28,264 nucleotides of DNA from Asparagopsis taxiformis (taxonomy: Eukaryota; Rhodophyta; Florideophyceae; Bonnemaisoniales; Bonnemaisoniaceae): NCBI GenBank assembly GCA_030407315.1, contig JALQPE010000243.1:1-28264 (forward strand), written 5' to 3'. Positions 8,058 through 17,417 of the stretch are shown piece by piece. The position numbers were made by a program, and so were the translations under genes. Positions within the stretch are counted from its first letter, which is position 1. Each line of letters opens with the position of its first letter. The notes beneath the pieces were generated by a model, which was given only the letters and a program-made list of their open reading frames with translations, had not been told where the DNA came from and ran no database searches.

Positions 8058-9581
8058 ATGGAATCTCAGCGTCGTGAGGAAAATCCAAATGACTGCCTAG
8101 CAGGGATTATTCGAGAGGGATTCAGGACAGTGACTGGGGAAGTTCGTCGTATTGGGGAGAGGATGGATGAAATCGACGATGATCGAACGTCCCAACGCCA
8201 GCAAATCGAAAAGCTGATGAGTCGCGTCGAGTTTATTGTAACGGAACTACAGGGTGTGAAAGACATCTGTGATGGTTTATTACAGCAGAGTCAGGGCACT
8301 TCGAAGAAGGGGATGACTGACAAGGACAGGGACCGTTTGCGCATCTCGCAGTCAGCAGAACTATCGTTTTCTTACAATTTTCTGTGTGCAGTATTTGGAA
8401 CTGTTGTACCTTTGCTGGTCGACAAGATTGATGCTGGGGCGACAATTTACACCAACCAAGGAATCTACGACCTCCGTGGTTGCAGGTTGCTCTCTGCAAT
8501 GATGTTTGCGAAGCAGAGCAATGACAAGAGGGATGTGTTCCAATCAAACACCGGGAAGAACAACATCGAGCTTCGATTCCAAGTGGTGATGTCTCTCCTG
8601 CGGAACATTCAGAAGGAAAAGTCGGGTACAGGCCGTACAGTGGAAGGCTCGAGCTCTGGACGCGATTCGAATGCGTTCAACGTCTGGAAGGAGAACAAGT
8701 ACATTCCGGACAAAATAATCGAAGAAGTTGTTTATGGTGCCACTGGCGATGGCCGAAACCAGCCTGCAGGAAGCATTGACGGAGGGGCTAGGAAGCGGAG
8801 GAAAACAGATGGAAATGGTGGACAGTTGAGCAAGCGTGAAATATCTTTGGCTGTTACGAAAGTTGCGCTGACAAAGGTGCTCGGTTTCCTGAACAAGTCT
8901 AGAGAGCAGGTGCGCCATCGATTCCTTGTCGAACTGGGGTTCGCTCTAGTGTTGGAAACGGACGCCTCTATCACTTTCGAGTTTCCAACTCACGATCTCA
9001 TTCGAGATATGGATGTTATCCCCGATACCCGTGTGACCAACGGAAATCTAAGGCCTGAGGAACGGAAAGTTGTGGATGACAAGAATTCCGAGATCTTGAT
9101 ACAATTCATCGCTGAGCGGAAAGAGATGGTTGTCATCATTCAGTACGAAGTCGAGATATCGGGATGTGTGGCCAAAAGGATGATTCGAAGGAGAATCAAT
9201 ATCCTGGAGGTAGCCCTGAACACTGCAATTGCTTTCCTTCAATGCACGAGTAGAATGGTTTTCCTGCGACGTTCCTGCAATTCACTCAGATTTGTCTATG
9301 CAATCGCTTCCGGGATTCTAGGAATTTTCAAGGTACAATCAGGTCAGACCTTCGAAGAAAGTGTACAAGACGAGCTCAAACAATTAGGAAAGGCGATGTT
9401 GCCGAGTGACCGAATCTGTAAGAGGCATCTCTGTGAAGATGTACTGACAATTACTAACGAAAAATTCGATGAACAACACTTGGAACAGCGTAGTACCGCG
9501 TTTGAGGAGGATAGCGGACATGGAAATGAAGAAGATGGGAGTGAAAGCTACGTTGAAGTTTTCCTTGATGAGGAAGATTGA
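8058..9581 (+). CDS. Nuclear-looking coiled-coil protein, function unknown
   Basis: An uninterrupted 507-residue ORF from an ATG at 8058. Residues about 20-75 form a heptad-rich coiled coil (GEVRRIGERMDEID ... IEKLMSRVEFIVTELQ). A helical region follows, then a clear basic nuclear localisation signal near residue 245 (ARKRRKTDG). A second helical domain has hydrophobic segments, and the tail is strongly acidic (from about residue 485 to the end). I recognise no catalytic motif. An AATAAA lies 70 nt past the stop. It converges on the Tudor-like gene, with repeat array 1 between them. Oligomerisation and nuclear location are inferred from composition; a chromatin- or DNA-associated structural role would fit its neighbours but is not shown. 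Confidence 0.7.
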   Translation: MESQRREENPNDCLAGIIREGFRTVTGEVRRIGERMDEIDDDRTSQRQQIEKLMSRVEFIVTELQGVKDICDGLLQQSQGTSKKGMTDKDRDRLRISQSAELSFSYNFLCAVFGTVVPLLVDKIDAGATIYTNQGIYDLRGCRLLSAMMFAKQSNDKRDVFQSNTGKNNIELRFQVVMSLLRNIQKEKSGTGRTVEGSSSGRDSNAFNVWKENKYIPDKIIEEVVYGATGDGRNQPAGSIDGGARKRRKTDGNGGQLSKREISLAVTKVALTKVLGFLNKSREQVRHRFLVELGFALVLETDASITFEFPTHDLIRDMDVIPDTRVTNGNLRPEERKVVDDKNSEILIQFIAERKEMVVIIQYEVEISGCVAKRMIRRRINILEVALNTAIAFLQCTSRMVFLRRSCNSLRFVYAIASGILGIFKVQSGQTFEESVQDELKQLGKAMLPSDRICKRHLCEDVLTITNEKFDEQHLEQRSTAFEEDSGHGNEEDGSESYVEVFLDEED

Positions 9582-9650
9582 TAATGGAGGCGTAGAAGTA
9601 AAGTTTCATAGCCTTTGAAGGGAACCGACTACTACGAGAGACTTAAGAGA

Positions 9651-9656
9651 AATAAA
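9651..9656 (+). terminator. Poly(A) signal after the 507-residue ORF
   Basis: AATAAA 70 nt downstream of the stop at 9581, at a normal distance for a eukaryotic 3' end. Confidence 0.5.
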
Positions 9657-9863
9657 AACCTTTAGATGTGAAACTGTCTAGGATGTGCGTGGAAAAGGTG
9701 CACCGCAGCATGCTACGTACTACATGGTGTACTGGAAACAATAGCTATCGTTCTTTTTTTTCAGCTCACTCTGCGACTAGAAAGCGTCATGTCTACTACG
9801 GTTAAGAGTTTTACCCTGTCATTGAGCACGCCTCTAGTACCTTCGGGGCCTGTGCAGTCCCAT

Positions 9864-9956
9864 CCAATGCCGTAGCTCCACCTGGCAGAGTAGTGCGGAA
9901 AATAATACCGGGTATTATTTTGAGGAATATTTTGCCAAGTGGAGGGCAATCATTCG
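9864..9956. promoter_or_regulatory. Complete copy of the 93-bp dyad composite element
   Basis: Parts in order: CCAAT 9864-9868, 10 bp, CACCTGG 9879-9885, 15 bp, AATAATACC-G-GGTATTATT 9901-9919, 15 bp, CCAAGTG 9935-9941, 10 bp, ATTCG 9952-9956 (ATTGG elsewhere). The same parts at the same spacing recur in arrays 2 and 3 with unrelated spacers. CACCTG and CAAGTG are E-box-type hexamers (CANNTG), and CCAAT is the NF-Y core in eukaryotes. Whether those factors bind here is unknown. Confidence 0.75.
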
Positions 9957-10047
9957 TACCGACTACAGGCGATCCCTGGACGAAACCTAAGAATAATACC
10001 CGGTATTATTTTCAGGGATATTTTGCCAAGTGGAGAGCAATCATTGT
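9864..10047. repeat. Palindrome array 1 (two units, ~91 bp)
   Basis: Two direct units carry the 19-bp near-palindrome at 9901-9919 (centre G) and 9992-10010 (centre C). Each is followed at 15 bp by CCAAGTG and 10 bp later by ATTCG or ATTGT. The spacers also match each other (TATTTTGCCAAGTGGAG; TCCCTGGACGAA). The array lies between the convergent 3' ends of the 507- and 462-residue genes. It is the shortest and most diverged array, so it may be the oldest or least amplified form. Confidence 0.8.
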
Positions 10048-10186
10048 TACAGAATGCAGACAGTCCCTGGACGAAGGAACAGGCCAGAAAGATACGGAGC
10101 ATGTATCGATGGATACCATCGACTTAATCGAGGTTGACTAACTCTAAACAGTCTTGTAGACCCATCTAGAAAAGATAGAAAACGTT

Positions 10187-11575
10187 TTACTCGGAGGCGA
10201 CATTGTGTACGGTAGGATGAGGTGCATCGACAGGGGAACTATTCTGTCCAACGATAACGTCATGTCCAATTGTGTCTAGCTCGCTGCAGATGGTGTGTCC
10301 ACTGAAAATGCATGCTGGGAGGTTCAAGTATGCAGTTCCCAACACAACATTCTTGAGAACGCGCTCGAAAGTTCCATATGGACGAGGGCCTTGAACAGGT
10401 TTCCAGGTCAGTGAGAACGAGTTGGCCAGTTTGAAATTTTTGCTGTCCGGCAGCTCAAAGTTCTCTTGCATTTCTCGACTTGAGAGGAAGCGAGCTTCCA
10501 AAGGATACGAATAGCTGCAATTGACATAGTCGTACTCATCAGATTCTCGAGTAAGAACGACAGTACTACTCATGTTTTCAGATCTCCTGTATAAAGAGGA
10601 ACCAACAAGAACAGCCTTTGTAGATGGAATAGAATCTTCTGAAGCACTGTCTGCTAGAGTTCCCAAAACTCTAATGACAGAAGACCCAGAATCGTGTCGT
10701 GTTTTCTTCCACTTGAGGATAGTAGAGTTCGTGCATGTAGACATGGAAGGAGCTAAAGTATTGCAGAGGTCATAGTATGTTCCAAAGTGGATCGATAGCT
10801 CTTTATCTCTCCCAGTTGAAATTCGAACCGCCTCGACGCTCGGCAGGAAAATTGTGTTTGGGTTGTTCTTCTCTTCGCATAGCCTGGAAAGTTGTAAAAA
10901 CTGTTCAAGCGAGCAATCTGCTCTTGCCGTCACATAGTCTTGCACCAAGGAGCTCACTTCCCGGCCTGTTTCAGACTTCGTGATTTTGGAGGACAGGGGT
11001 TTGTCCAGTTTTAAGCCAACTCTCTGGAACAGGTAGTCGCACACAATGTTTCCGAAGATGGGTCCAGTAGCGCTTGATGAACCGCGACAGTTGAAAATCT
11101 GCCTTTCGAGGTAGGATACCTTTTGAAACAGCTTGGATATGTCCTCATTGATGTTAGGACCAGGAGGACTCTCATCGCAAACTAAGCGCGGCTCGGACTT
11201 AGATCGACTCAACATGTTTTCTTTGCAGTCTTTTTTATGGAAACTGTCTTCACCCGCCGACGAGATCGTCTGCTCTAGTGCTAGTTGCTCTCCAAACCTC
11301 CAACGTAGCATGTTTCCAGAGTCAATGTCCAGCAGCGAATTGTTCTTGAATAATTTTGCTGTAGAGACTGACTGGTCGAAACCGTGTTCAGATTGATATT
11401 GCAGCGTAACAAACAAGTTTCCAGTCAAACGATGTTCTCCGGACGCGTCCGGCTTGGCAGTACTCAAAACTTTGGCGCCCCACCAAACCTTTTTCTGTTT
11501 CCTTCCTCTCGTTCGTAAACTCCATTCTACTTCAATGACTGATCCTTCGGAGACAAACTCTGTTGGGTCTTGCAT
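10187..11575 (-). CDS. Possible Tudor-like-domain protein, function unknown
   Basis: An uninterrupted 462-residue ORF starting at ATG 11575. Residues about 8-95 look like a small beta-barrel of the Tudor/PWWP type: a hydrophobic strand with VIEVEW, then KKVWWGAKVL, then LFVTLQYQSEHGF. Such domains read methylated lysine or arginine on chromatin. Assignment by eye is tentative. A short coiled-coil-like helix (ISKLFQKVSYLERQIF) lies near residue 150; the remaining ~300 residues are a mixed globular region I do not recognise. The gene is divergent from the ParB-methyltransferase-SET gene and shares a 731-bp intergenic region with it, so the two may be co-regulated. A reader beside a writer would make sense, but that is inference. 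Confidence 0.6.
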   Translation of the reverse strand: MQDPTEFVSEGSVIEVEWSLRTRGRKQKKVWWGAKVLSTAKPDASGEHRLTGNLFVTLQYQSEHGFDQSVSTAKLFKNNSLLDIDSGNMLRWRFGEQLALEQTISSAGEDSFHKKDCKENMLSRSKSEPRLVCDESPPGPNINEDISKLFQKVSYLERQIFNCRGSSSATGPIFGNIVCDYLFQRVGLKLDKPLSSKITKSETGREVSSLVQDYVTARADCSLEQFLQLSRLCEEKNNPNTIFLPSVEAVRISTGRDKELSIHFGTYYDLCNTLAPSMSTCTNSTILKWKKTRHDSGSSVIRVLGTLADSASEDSIPSTKAVLVGSSLYRRSENMSSTVVLTRESDEYDYVNCSYSYPLEARFLSSREMQENFELPDSKNFKLANSFSLTWKPVQGPRPYGTFERVLKNVVLGTAYLNLPACIFSGHTICSELDTIGHDVIVGQNSSPVDAPHPTVHNVASE

Positions 11576-12306
11576 AATGGGTATTCCCAGGAAAAGAATG
11601 GAAGAGGTATCGACTGAGGAAACAGGAAAGATGACGAAACTGTACAGCTTGTATCCGTGTGGAATGATAGAGAGAAAATTGGTAGGTTACTATTTTTATA
11701 CTTGCATAACTCGTAACGGTTATAAATTACTAACACCTGTCCCAAGCGACATGGGAGACCAACATCGTGATGATCATCTCTCTTGAACATTCATCACCAT
11801 ATAATAAAGATCTTATTCCGAGCTGCTCGAAGCCATTACCAGTAGATTGGGTGTATTTTTCGCTGTGGCAATATAACGGAACCTAGACGTGTATGTATAA
11901 AGAGACGCAGGGATCGAGAATGATGCAGTGAAATCAATGTGTATATTTATATACTGGTTGTAAGAACGAGTCTACAAGTTCGAACAGAAGATGAAGTCCT
12001 CTCAAGAGATTGGTTTTGAAATCTCCGATGGCAGATTTCAAACTCAATCTCTCGAGGGGACTTCAAATTCAAAACAAAAATGGAAATGTCCGTTGGCGAA
12101 ATAATTGTATTGAAAGGCCGCCGAAGAACCTAATTATTCCTCATTACGTACCCTACCTAGCCAAAGTATACCTGAAAATATTCAGGTTAACTCTTTAACT
12201 GTGCATTTAAGGTTTATCAAGATTGTTGCCGAAGGTTTTTAACGCCAGGTAGGAGAGAAGATTGTTTTCTGCTGGTGGCTGATTGAGGTGAAGAATCTAT
12301 TTCTCG
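11576..12306. promoter_or_regulatory. Divergent promoter region
   Basis: This 731-bp region separates the starts of the Tudor-like gene (-) and the ParB-methyltransferase-SET gene (+) and must hold both promoters. A TATAAAG occurs at 11896-11902 on the plus strand, but it is 405 bp from the plus-strand ATG, so its use is uncertain. It contains the long hairpin at 11993-12064. Unlike the other intergenic regions in this block it has no copy of the AATAATACC-S-GGTATTATT element. Confidence 0.45.
11993..12064. repeat. Long imperfect hairpin (32-bp arms, 8-base loop)
   Basis: Arms 11993-12024 and 12033-12064 are complementary at 28 of 32 positions around the loop CCGATGGC. The inner stem includes GAAATCT / AGATTTC and the outer end GAAGTCC / GGACTTC. 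It lies 243 bp upstream of the ATG of the ParB-methyltransferase-SET gene. It could be an RNA hairpin in the 5' leader, a small-RNA precursor, a cruciform-forming operator or a MITE remnant. Confidence 0.7.
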
Positions 12307-15300
12307 ATGGCCTCTGAGAAGAGAAATCCAGCGAGCACCTCTGGGCGTCCCCTTCATGGTGAGCGGCGCAATGGGCTATTGCACATCGACCCATTCAAGA
12401 TCAAAAGATATGTCGAGATTCGAGAAATCGACTACAGGCACGTCGATGTTATTGCCGAGAGCATTCAGGTTTACGGCTACAATGACAACAACCCAATTAC
12501 CGGTCGGATCATTGACGGTGATGTACAGGTGCTGGATGGTGCGCATCGTTCGAAAGCTGTAATCAAGCTCATAGAGAACGGTGAGCTTCCGCGTGATTTC
12601 ACTGTTCCTATGATTGAAGAAGAAGTCGACATATCTCCGATTACAAGTGCTGCTTTCCTTCTAGATAGTGTGAAAGCATCAAACGCGAACGATATGGCAT
12701 CCAGGCAGAAGAGGATGACTTTCATTGAGTACCTGAATCTTACTTTGGATCTTAGAGATGGGTACTGGGAGCGAAACGCAGGTGAAAAACAAGGGAGCTC
12801 AAGCATGGTTACAATTCGCGACGTGAATATGCCATCCATTAGGCGATGGCTCGCCGTGGGATCTCAGCGCGAAGATTTGGCAGAAACTGTGCTGAGGCAG
12901 CCACAGTACGAGAGTTGCTTGTCAATTCTTCGTGTGCTTCGCCCCTACAGTCGCATAGAAGAACCCAATCCCAAAATGGTTCGCTGTCTGTGGCAGTTGT
13001 TCTGTATTGTATGGGGAAGGCCGGTTGAAGTTCAGAACAATTTTGCGATGAAGGAGTTTCCCACATCTCTCGAGAAAAGAGCATCAGTCGGCGAGCAGTT
13101 GTTTGGGATGTCTACAAGTGGTGAAATTGCTTCTCCATTGTGTCGCGAAGTCCTCACCTGTGAGTATTTTCGTTCTGGAAGAAGTGCACAGGGTAGAACA
13201 TTAACAGAAGAAGACAAAGTATTTGGAAGGCTGATGTTTATGATTTCATTTGTGCACATTGCCCTCACTAGACGCAGAAATGCACCCATTCGCCGGGGTA
13301 GGAAGCGTCGTAGAACTGGGAGGGATACAGAGACTTCTACATTCGCCCCTTTCCAGCGCACAAGAGCAAACGGAGAGTCTGTGGGTGTCGTTTTGGAAAG
13401 GGTCATGTCTGCCTGGGATACAACAGCGATGATTCTGGGCTTCGAAAGCGCCTACATGATGTGTCGCCCATACATGGTTTTCGACTCTGAGAAATTCCAA
13501 TTCATCTGTCTTGCTAATCGTACTGACGGGTGGGCACATCCTGACCACTACTCAGATCTTCTGCTTCCGTCCCCGGTAGTGAAACTCCGCGAGAATGCAG
13601 GTTATCCAGGCACTTTGGATATCTCTGTTGATGCAAGGTTGAGGTCTTTGACAGAAGCCGTACTAGTGTCTGTGTATGACTGTATGATAGGCATTGATGT
13701 ATTCGGATCAAGTACGAACCAGATGGAAGGGCTGCGCACTAAATTTTTCCATCAGCCTGACCGGTTCGGATTGAACGCCTTCATCGAAGCAAGAATAGAA
13801 CAATCCATCGCATTGGATGGTCACGAAAGACTCAAGGTATGGAAGAACTGGAACCGTGAAATGCGTGTGAAGCCAGTTGATGTCTGCGACTTGAAAATTC
13901 TCTACGAGACTGAACAGCGCAACGCAGCATCCAGATCTCTTTCTCGAGAAAGAGATCGTCTTGAGTCGAATGAATCAATGCAGCACAGCACTCGCCGTTT
14001 AGGTACAGGTGGAAGGAAACCTACCAATGACTCTGGATCCCAGTATACATCCAGCATGGATGGGAGGGCTTCGTCCGCAGTGGACACGGTTATGCAAGAT
14101 GTTGCGGAGGATACACCGTCAGCGGAGGCAGTGGGTGAGGAAGAGGGGGTACCGGATCATATTGTGCAATTGAAAAAGGTCATGAAGAGATTTTGCGTGG
14201 CTTACAACTGTACAGCCTCGAGGTTAGTGCACCGGGTTAACACTGATTCCATTGGCATGCTTTCAGGGAATACTATTGATGGACAAGCACAACTTGTGCT
14301 CACCGATCCACCCTTCAACACGCGGAGGGAGAAAGGCAAGACCAATTCAGACTATGATGACATCAATAGCGCACAAATGTTTCGTACTGGAAAGGACATT
14401 TCTCGAATGCTGCGCCCTGGAGGACATGCCCTGATATTTTCCAGTATCAAACAGTTGGTTGGGTGGGGAGAAGCTCTTCAAAATGCAGAAAGCGGGGAAC
14501 AATCCATGCGTACAGACGATGTTCCTCTCATTCTAAGCCGTCGTCCCTACGTATTCATCCAAAACCCAATGAACAAATCGTGTTCATTACACAACATTCA
14601 CGAGTTTGTTGTGCACAGTTTCAAACGTGGGATGGGAGCTGCCGCGTTTGAAATGGTTGATTATTCTTTGCATAACCGTGACCTTTCACGACATCCAGGG
14701 TACGTGAACGCAATCGACAACTGCCCAAAGCTCGGACCTGGTGAGTCATTGAACTTCGAAGACAAAAGGCTACGTGCGGAGCAGAAGCCTCTGTCCATAC
14801 TTCGAGAGCTTATTTCAAGGTTTTCAAAGCCAGGAGACATTGTGGTAGATCTATTCTCCGGAACGTATTCTACTGCAATAGCTTGCATGACAATGAGAGA
14901 TGGTCTGTATCGCAAGTTTATTGGATGTGAAAAAGACGCCACATGCCATGGATCAGCTCAGCCGTTGTTGCTGGATTGCTTTGTTAGGCAAGGTCGAGAT
15001 GGAGTTTTTGGGGAGGCAACCAAAAATGACATATCGAGTATTCTCGCTAACAAAGAATGGAATTACTCGATAAGGAGCAATGTAGGAAGTGAAAGACTTC
15101 GACATCGAAGTGATGCGCCTGATGGATTCCCGTCGGTATCTTCACTACCACTGCATATGTTGCGATTTGTCTCCTCTGTTGCGCGGGATCAAAGCATGCT
15201 CCGAAGACTTGCCGAAGTCCCAATGAATGAATGGGGCGTAGAAGATTTAGGCAAGGTTTTCTCCGTTGACCCTGAGATGATGCTTGCAGTAGATGCCTCC

Positions 15301-15816
15301 TTTCACAACGTTATTGTTGCTGCATCGACAGTTCGAGAGGGAGGATTGGGGGTTTTTGCCGCAGAAGATTTAGAGAGGGGCTCTGTTGTTGGATGGTATA
15401 ATGGGACAATTTTATACGGGAAGATTGGGGAGAATGAACCGCAACGCAGTCGCTTGTACGGACCGGACGGGTTCGGTTGTACTGGTGAAAGATTCCAAAA
15501 CTTCAACATGGAGATGGAGACCAGTGTCATCGGAGAAGAAGCACCGGTCGACAAGATATATCTTGTACCAGCGGAATACAATGTCTGCAGCTACCTCAAC
15601 GACAGTAGGACCATTGACGGAATGGAGAGAGTTGCAAATGTGCAACGCAGAAAAAATGCAGAGTTCCGAGTTCACAAAGACGTCAATCCTACTTGCGACT
15701 TCAAGTATGCAGTAGCAAAACCTGATCTCATCCTAGCGCAGGTTGTAGTAGATGTTCGAGCTGGGGAAGAGATATTCGTTGACTATGGATCGCGCTACTG
15801 GACTGCAGAGAAGTAG
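12307..15816 (+). CDS. ParB-like / DNA N6-adenine-type methyltransferase / SET-domain fusion protein
   Basis: One uninterrupted 1169-residue ORF with three recognisable modules. Residues about 24-108 are a ParB/sulfiredoxin-fold domain with the signature DGAHR at 77-81 (family form GxHRxxA), followed by a helical region like that after ParB domains. The middle holds a DNA methyltransferase with motif IV as DPPF (667-670) and the AdoMet-binding motif I as DLFSGT (848-853). Motif IV before motif I marks the beta class, typical of DPPY/F N6-adenine enzymes. Residues about 1000-1165 are a SET domain: GLGVFA (G1013), WYNG, CSYLNDSR (N1098) with a later ANV, and IFVDYG (D1159-G1161), in the NDxR variant seen in some protist SET proteins. 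It should therefore bind DNA and methylate both DNA and a protein lysine, probably histone. Residues ~560-640 are a charged linker. ParB-methyltransferase fusions are common in phages; the SET addition is the oddity. Confidence 0.88.
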   Translation: MASEKRNPASTSGRPLHGERRNGLLHIDPFKIKRYVEIREIDYRHVDVIAESIQVYGYNDNNPITGRIIDGDVQVLDGAHRSKAVIKLIENGELPRDFTVPMIEEEVDISPITSAAFLLDSVKASNANDMASRQKRMTFIEYLNLTLDLRDGYWERNAGEKQGSSSMVTIRDVNMPSIRRWLAVGSQREDLAETVLRQPQYESCLSILRVLRPYSRIEEPNPKMVRCLWQLFCIVWGRPVEVQNNFAMKEFPTSLEKRASVGEQLFGMSTSGEIASPLCREVLTCEYFRSGRSAQGRTLTEEDKVFGRLMFMISFVHIALTRRRNAPIRRGRKRRRTGRDTETSTFAPFQRTRANGESVGVVLERVMSAWDTTAMILGFESAYMMCRPYMVFDSEKFQFICLANRTDGWAHPDHYSDLLLPSPVVKLRENAGYPGTLDISVDARLRSLTEAVLVSVYDCMIGIDVFGSSTNQMEGLRTKFFHQPDRFGLNAFIEARIEQSIALDGHERLKVWKNWNREMRVKPVDVCDLKILYETEQRNAASRSLSRERDRLESNESMQHSTRRLGTGGRKPTNDSGSQYTSSMDGRASSAVDTVMQDVAEDTPSAEAVGEEEGVPDHIVQLKKVMKRFCVAYNCTASRLVHRVNTDSIGMLSGNTIDGQAQLVLTDPPFNTRREKGKTNSDYDDINSAQMFRTGKDISRMLRPGGHALIFSSIKQLVGWGEALQNAESGEQSMRTDDVPLILSRRPYVFIQNPMNKSCSLHNIHEFVVHSFKRGMGAAAFEMVDYSLHNRDLSRHPGYVNAIDNCPKLGPGESLNFEDKRLRAEQKPLSILRELISRFSKPGDIVVDLFSGTYSTAIACMTMRDGLYRKFIGCEKDATCHGSAQPLLLDCFVRQGRDGVFGEATKNDISSILANKEWNYSIRSNVGSERLRHRSDAPDGFPSVSSLPLHMLRFVSSVARDQSMLRRLAEVPMNEWGVEDLGKVFSVDPEMMLAVDASFHNVIVAASTVREGGLGVFAAEDLERGSVVGWYNGTILYGKIGENEPQRSRLYGPDGFGCTGERFQNFNMEMETSVIGEEAPVDKIYLVPAEYNVCSYLNDSRTIDGMERVANVQRRKNAEFRVHKDVNPTCDFKYAVAKPDLILAQVVVDVRAGEEIFVDYGSRYWTAEK

Positions 15817-15860
15817 GACAGTATACGCGTCCAATTACAGATATCAAGAGTACCATCAGC

Positions 15861-15866
15861 AATAAA
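15861..15866 (+). terminator. Poly(A) signal of the ParB-methyltransferase-SET gene
   Basis: AATAAA 45 nt after the stop at 15816, and 100 nt before the first composite element of array 2, so the transcript can end before the array. Confidence 0.55.
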
Positions 15867-15965
15867 AAGTCTTGCATCTGAACTCGTACAACGTTGTAGT
15901 ACTACAATCTACCTGAGCGATAATAACAGACTTTCATTTGCTGAGCGGTGCCAGTCAGCCCACGC

Positions 15966-17083
15966 CCAATGATAGTGCTGCACCTGGGCTTTGCCATACC
16001 AAAATAATACCGGGTATTATTTCGGGTGTGGCCAGCCCAAGTGCAGCTCTGCCATTGGCTGTCATGAACGCAGCGGCAGCCAATGGAATTGCTGCACCTG
16101 GGCTTTGCCATGCCAAAATAATACCGGGTATTATTTTGGGTGTGGCCAGCCCAAGTGCAGCTCTGCCATTGGCTGTCATGAACGCAGCGGCAGCCAATGG
16201 AATTGCTGCACCTGGGCTTTGCCATGCCAAAATAATACCGGGTATTATTTCGGGTGTGGCCAGCCCAAGTGCAGCTCTGCTATTGGCTGTCATGAACACA
16301 GCGGCAGCCAATAGAATTGCTGCACCTGGGCTTTGCCATGCCAAAATAATACCGGGTATTATTTTGGGTGTGGCCAGCCCAAGTGCAGCAATTCTATTGG
16401 CTGTCATGAACGCAGCGGCAGCCAATGGAATTGCTGCACCTGGGCTTTGCCATGCCAAAATAATACCGGGTATTATTTTGGGTGTGGCCAGCCCAAGTGC
16501 AGCTCTGCTATTGGCTGTCATGAACACAGCGGCAGCCAATAGAATTGCTGCACCTGGGCTTTGCCATGCCAAAATAATACCGGGTATTATTTTGGGTGTG
16601 GCCAGCCCAAGTGCAGCTCTGCTATTGGCTGTCATGAACGCAGCGGCAGCCAATGGAATTGCTGCACCTGGGCTTTGCCATGCCAAAATAATACCGGGTA
16701 TTATTTTGGGTGTGGCCAGCCCAAGTGCAGCTTGCTATTGGCTGTCATGAACGCAGCGGCAGCCAATGGAATTGCTGCACCTGGGCTTTGCCATGCCAAA
16801 ATAATACCGGGTATTATTTTGGGTGTGGCCAGCCCAAGTGCAGCTCTGCTATTGGCTGTCATGAACGCAGCGGCAGCCAATGGAATTGCTGCACCTGGGC
16901 TTTGCCATGCCAAAATAATACCGGGTATTATTTTGGGTGTGGCCAGCCCAAGTGCAGCAATTCTATTGGCTGTCATGAACGCAGCGGCAGCCAATGGAAT
17001 TGCTGCACCTGGGCTTTGCCATGCCAAAATAATACCGGGTATTATTTTGGGTGTGGCCAGCCCAAGTGCAGCTCTGCCATTGG
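15966..17083. repeat. Palindrome array 2 (ten units of 114 bp)
   Basis: The 19-bp near-palindrome starts at 16003, 16117, 16231, 16345, 16459, 16573, 16687, 16800, 16914 and 17028, always with G at the centre on this strand. Each unit keeps CCAAT or CCAATAG, 10 bp, CACCTGG, 15 bp, palindrome, 15 bp, CCAAGTG, 10 bp, ATTGG. The outer halves pair with the next unit around the loop TCATGAACGCAGCGG, so the array alternates two kinds of dyad. It lies between the convergent genes for the 1169- and 989-residue proteins. Because 114 is a multiple of three, several frames stay open across it; these are not genes. The 334-bp stretch 17084-17417 after it has no gene or clear AATAAA for the minus-strand gene. 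Confidence 0.95.
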
Positions 17084-17417
17084 CTGCCAGGTTTGCATCT
17101 CAACTACAGTTAGTATACTAAGAAGAACAATTCAAGACCTTGGTTACTCGAGTGATGTGGAATTGTGGCAGTCTTGCAAAACTGTGCCATGCATGTAGGA
17201 AAGGAAAAGAGATCAGTCTGTACGATGTAGGGTGTAGAAGCTATGCGGGGTGAGAGGTAGAGGAACTCTAATAGTGCAGTAGACTGACCGTGCTAATATT
17301 TTCAAAGTCGTGAATAGGAGTAGATTTAGTTGTGGTAAAGGAAGTATACTACCGAAGCTAGCTTAGGATTGGCAGATGCTGCCTGTAGAGGGAGAGGCAA
17401 AGCAGTATTCTTGCAGA

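Noticed and set aside
2812..9581. Homology between the 514- and 507-residue coiled-coil proteins
   Set aside because: They share only a general plan and a short DVFxS-like motif; I cannot align them convincingly by eye.
15938..17198. Long open frames through array 2 encoding 38-residue repeats (both strands)
   Set aside because: The unit length of 114 is a multiple of three, so several frames remain open by chance; the conserved features are DNA palindromes and motif spacing, not protein sequence.
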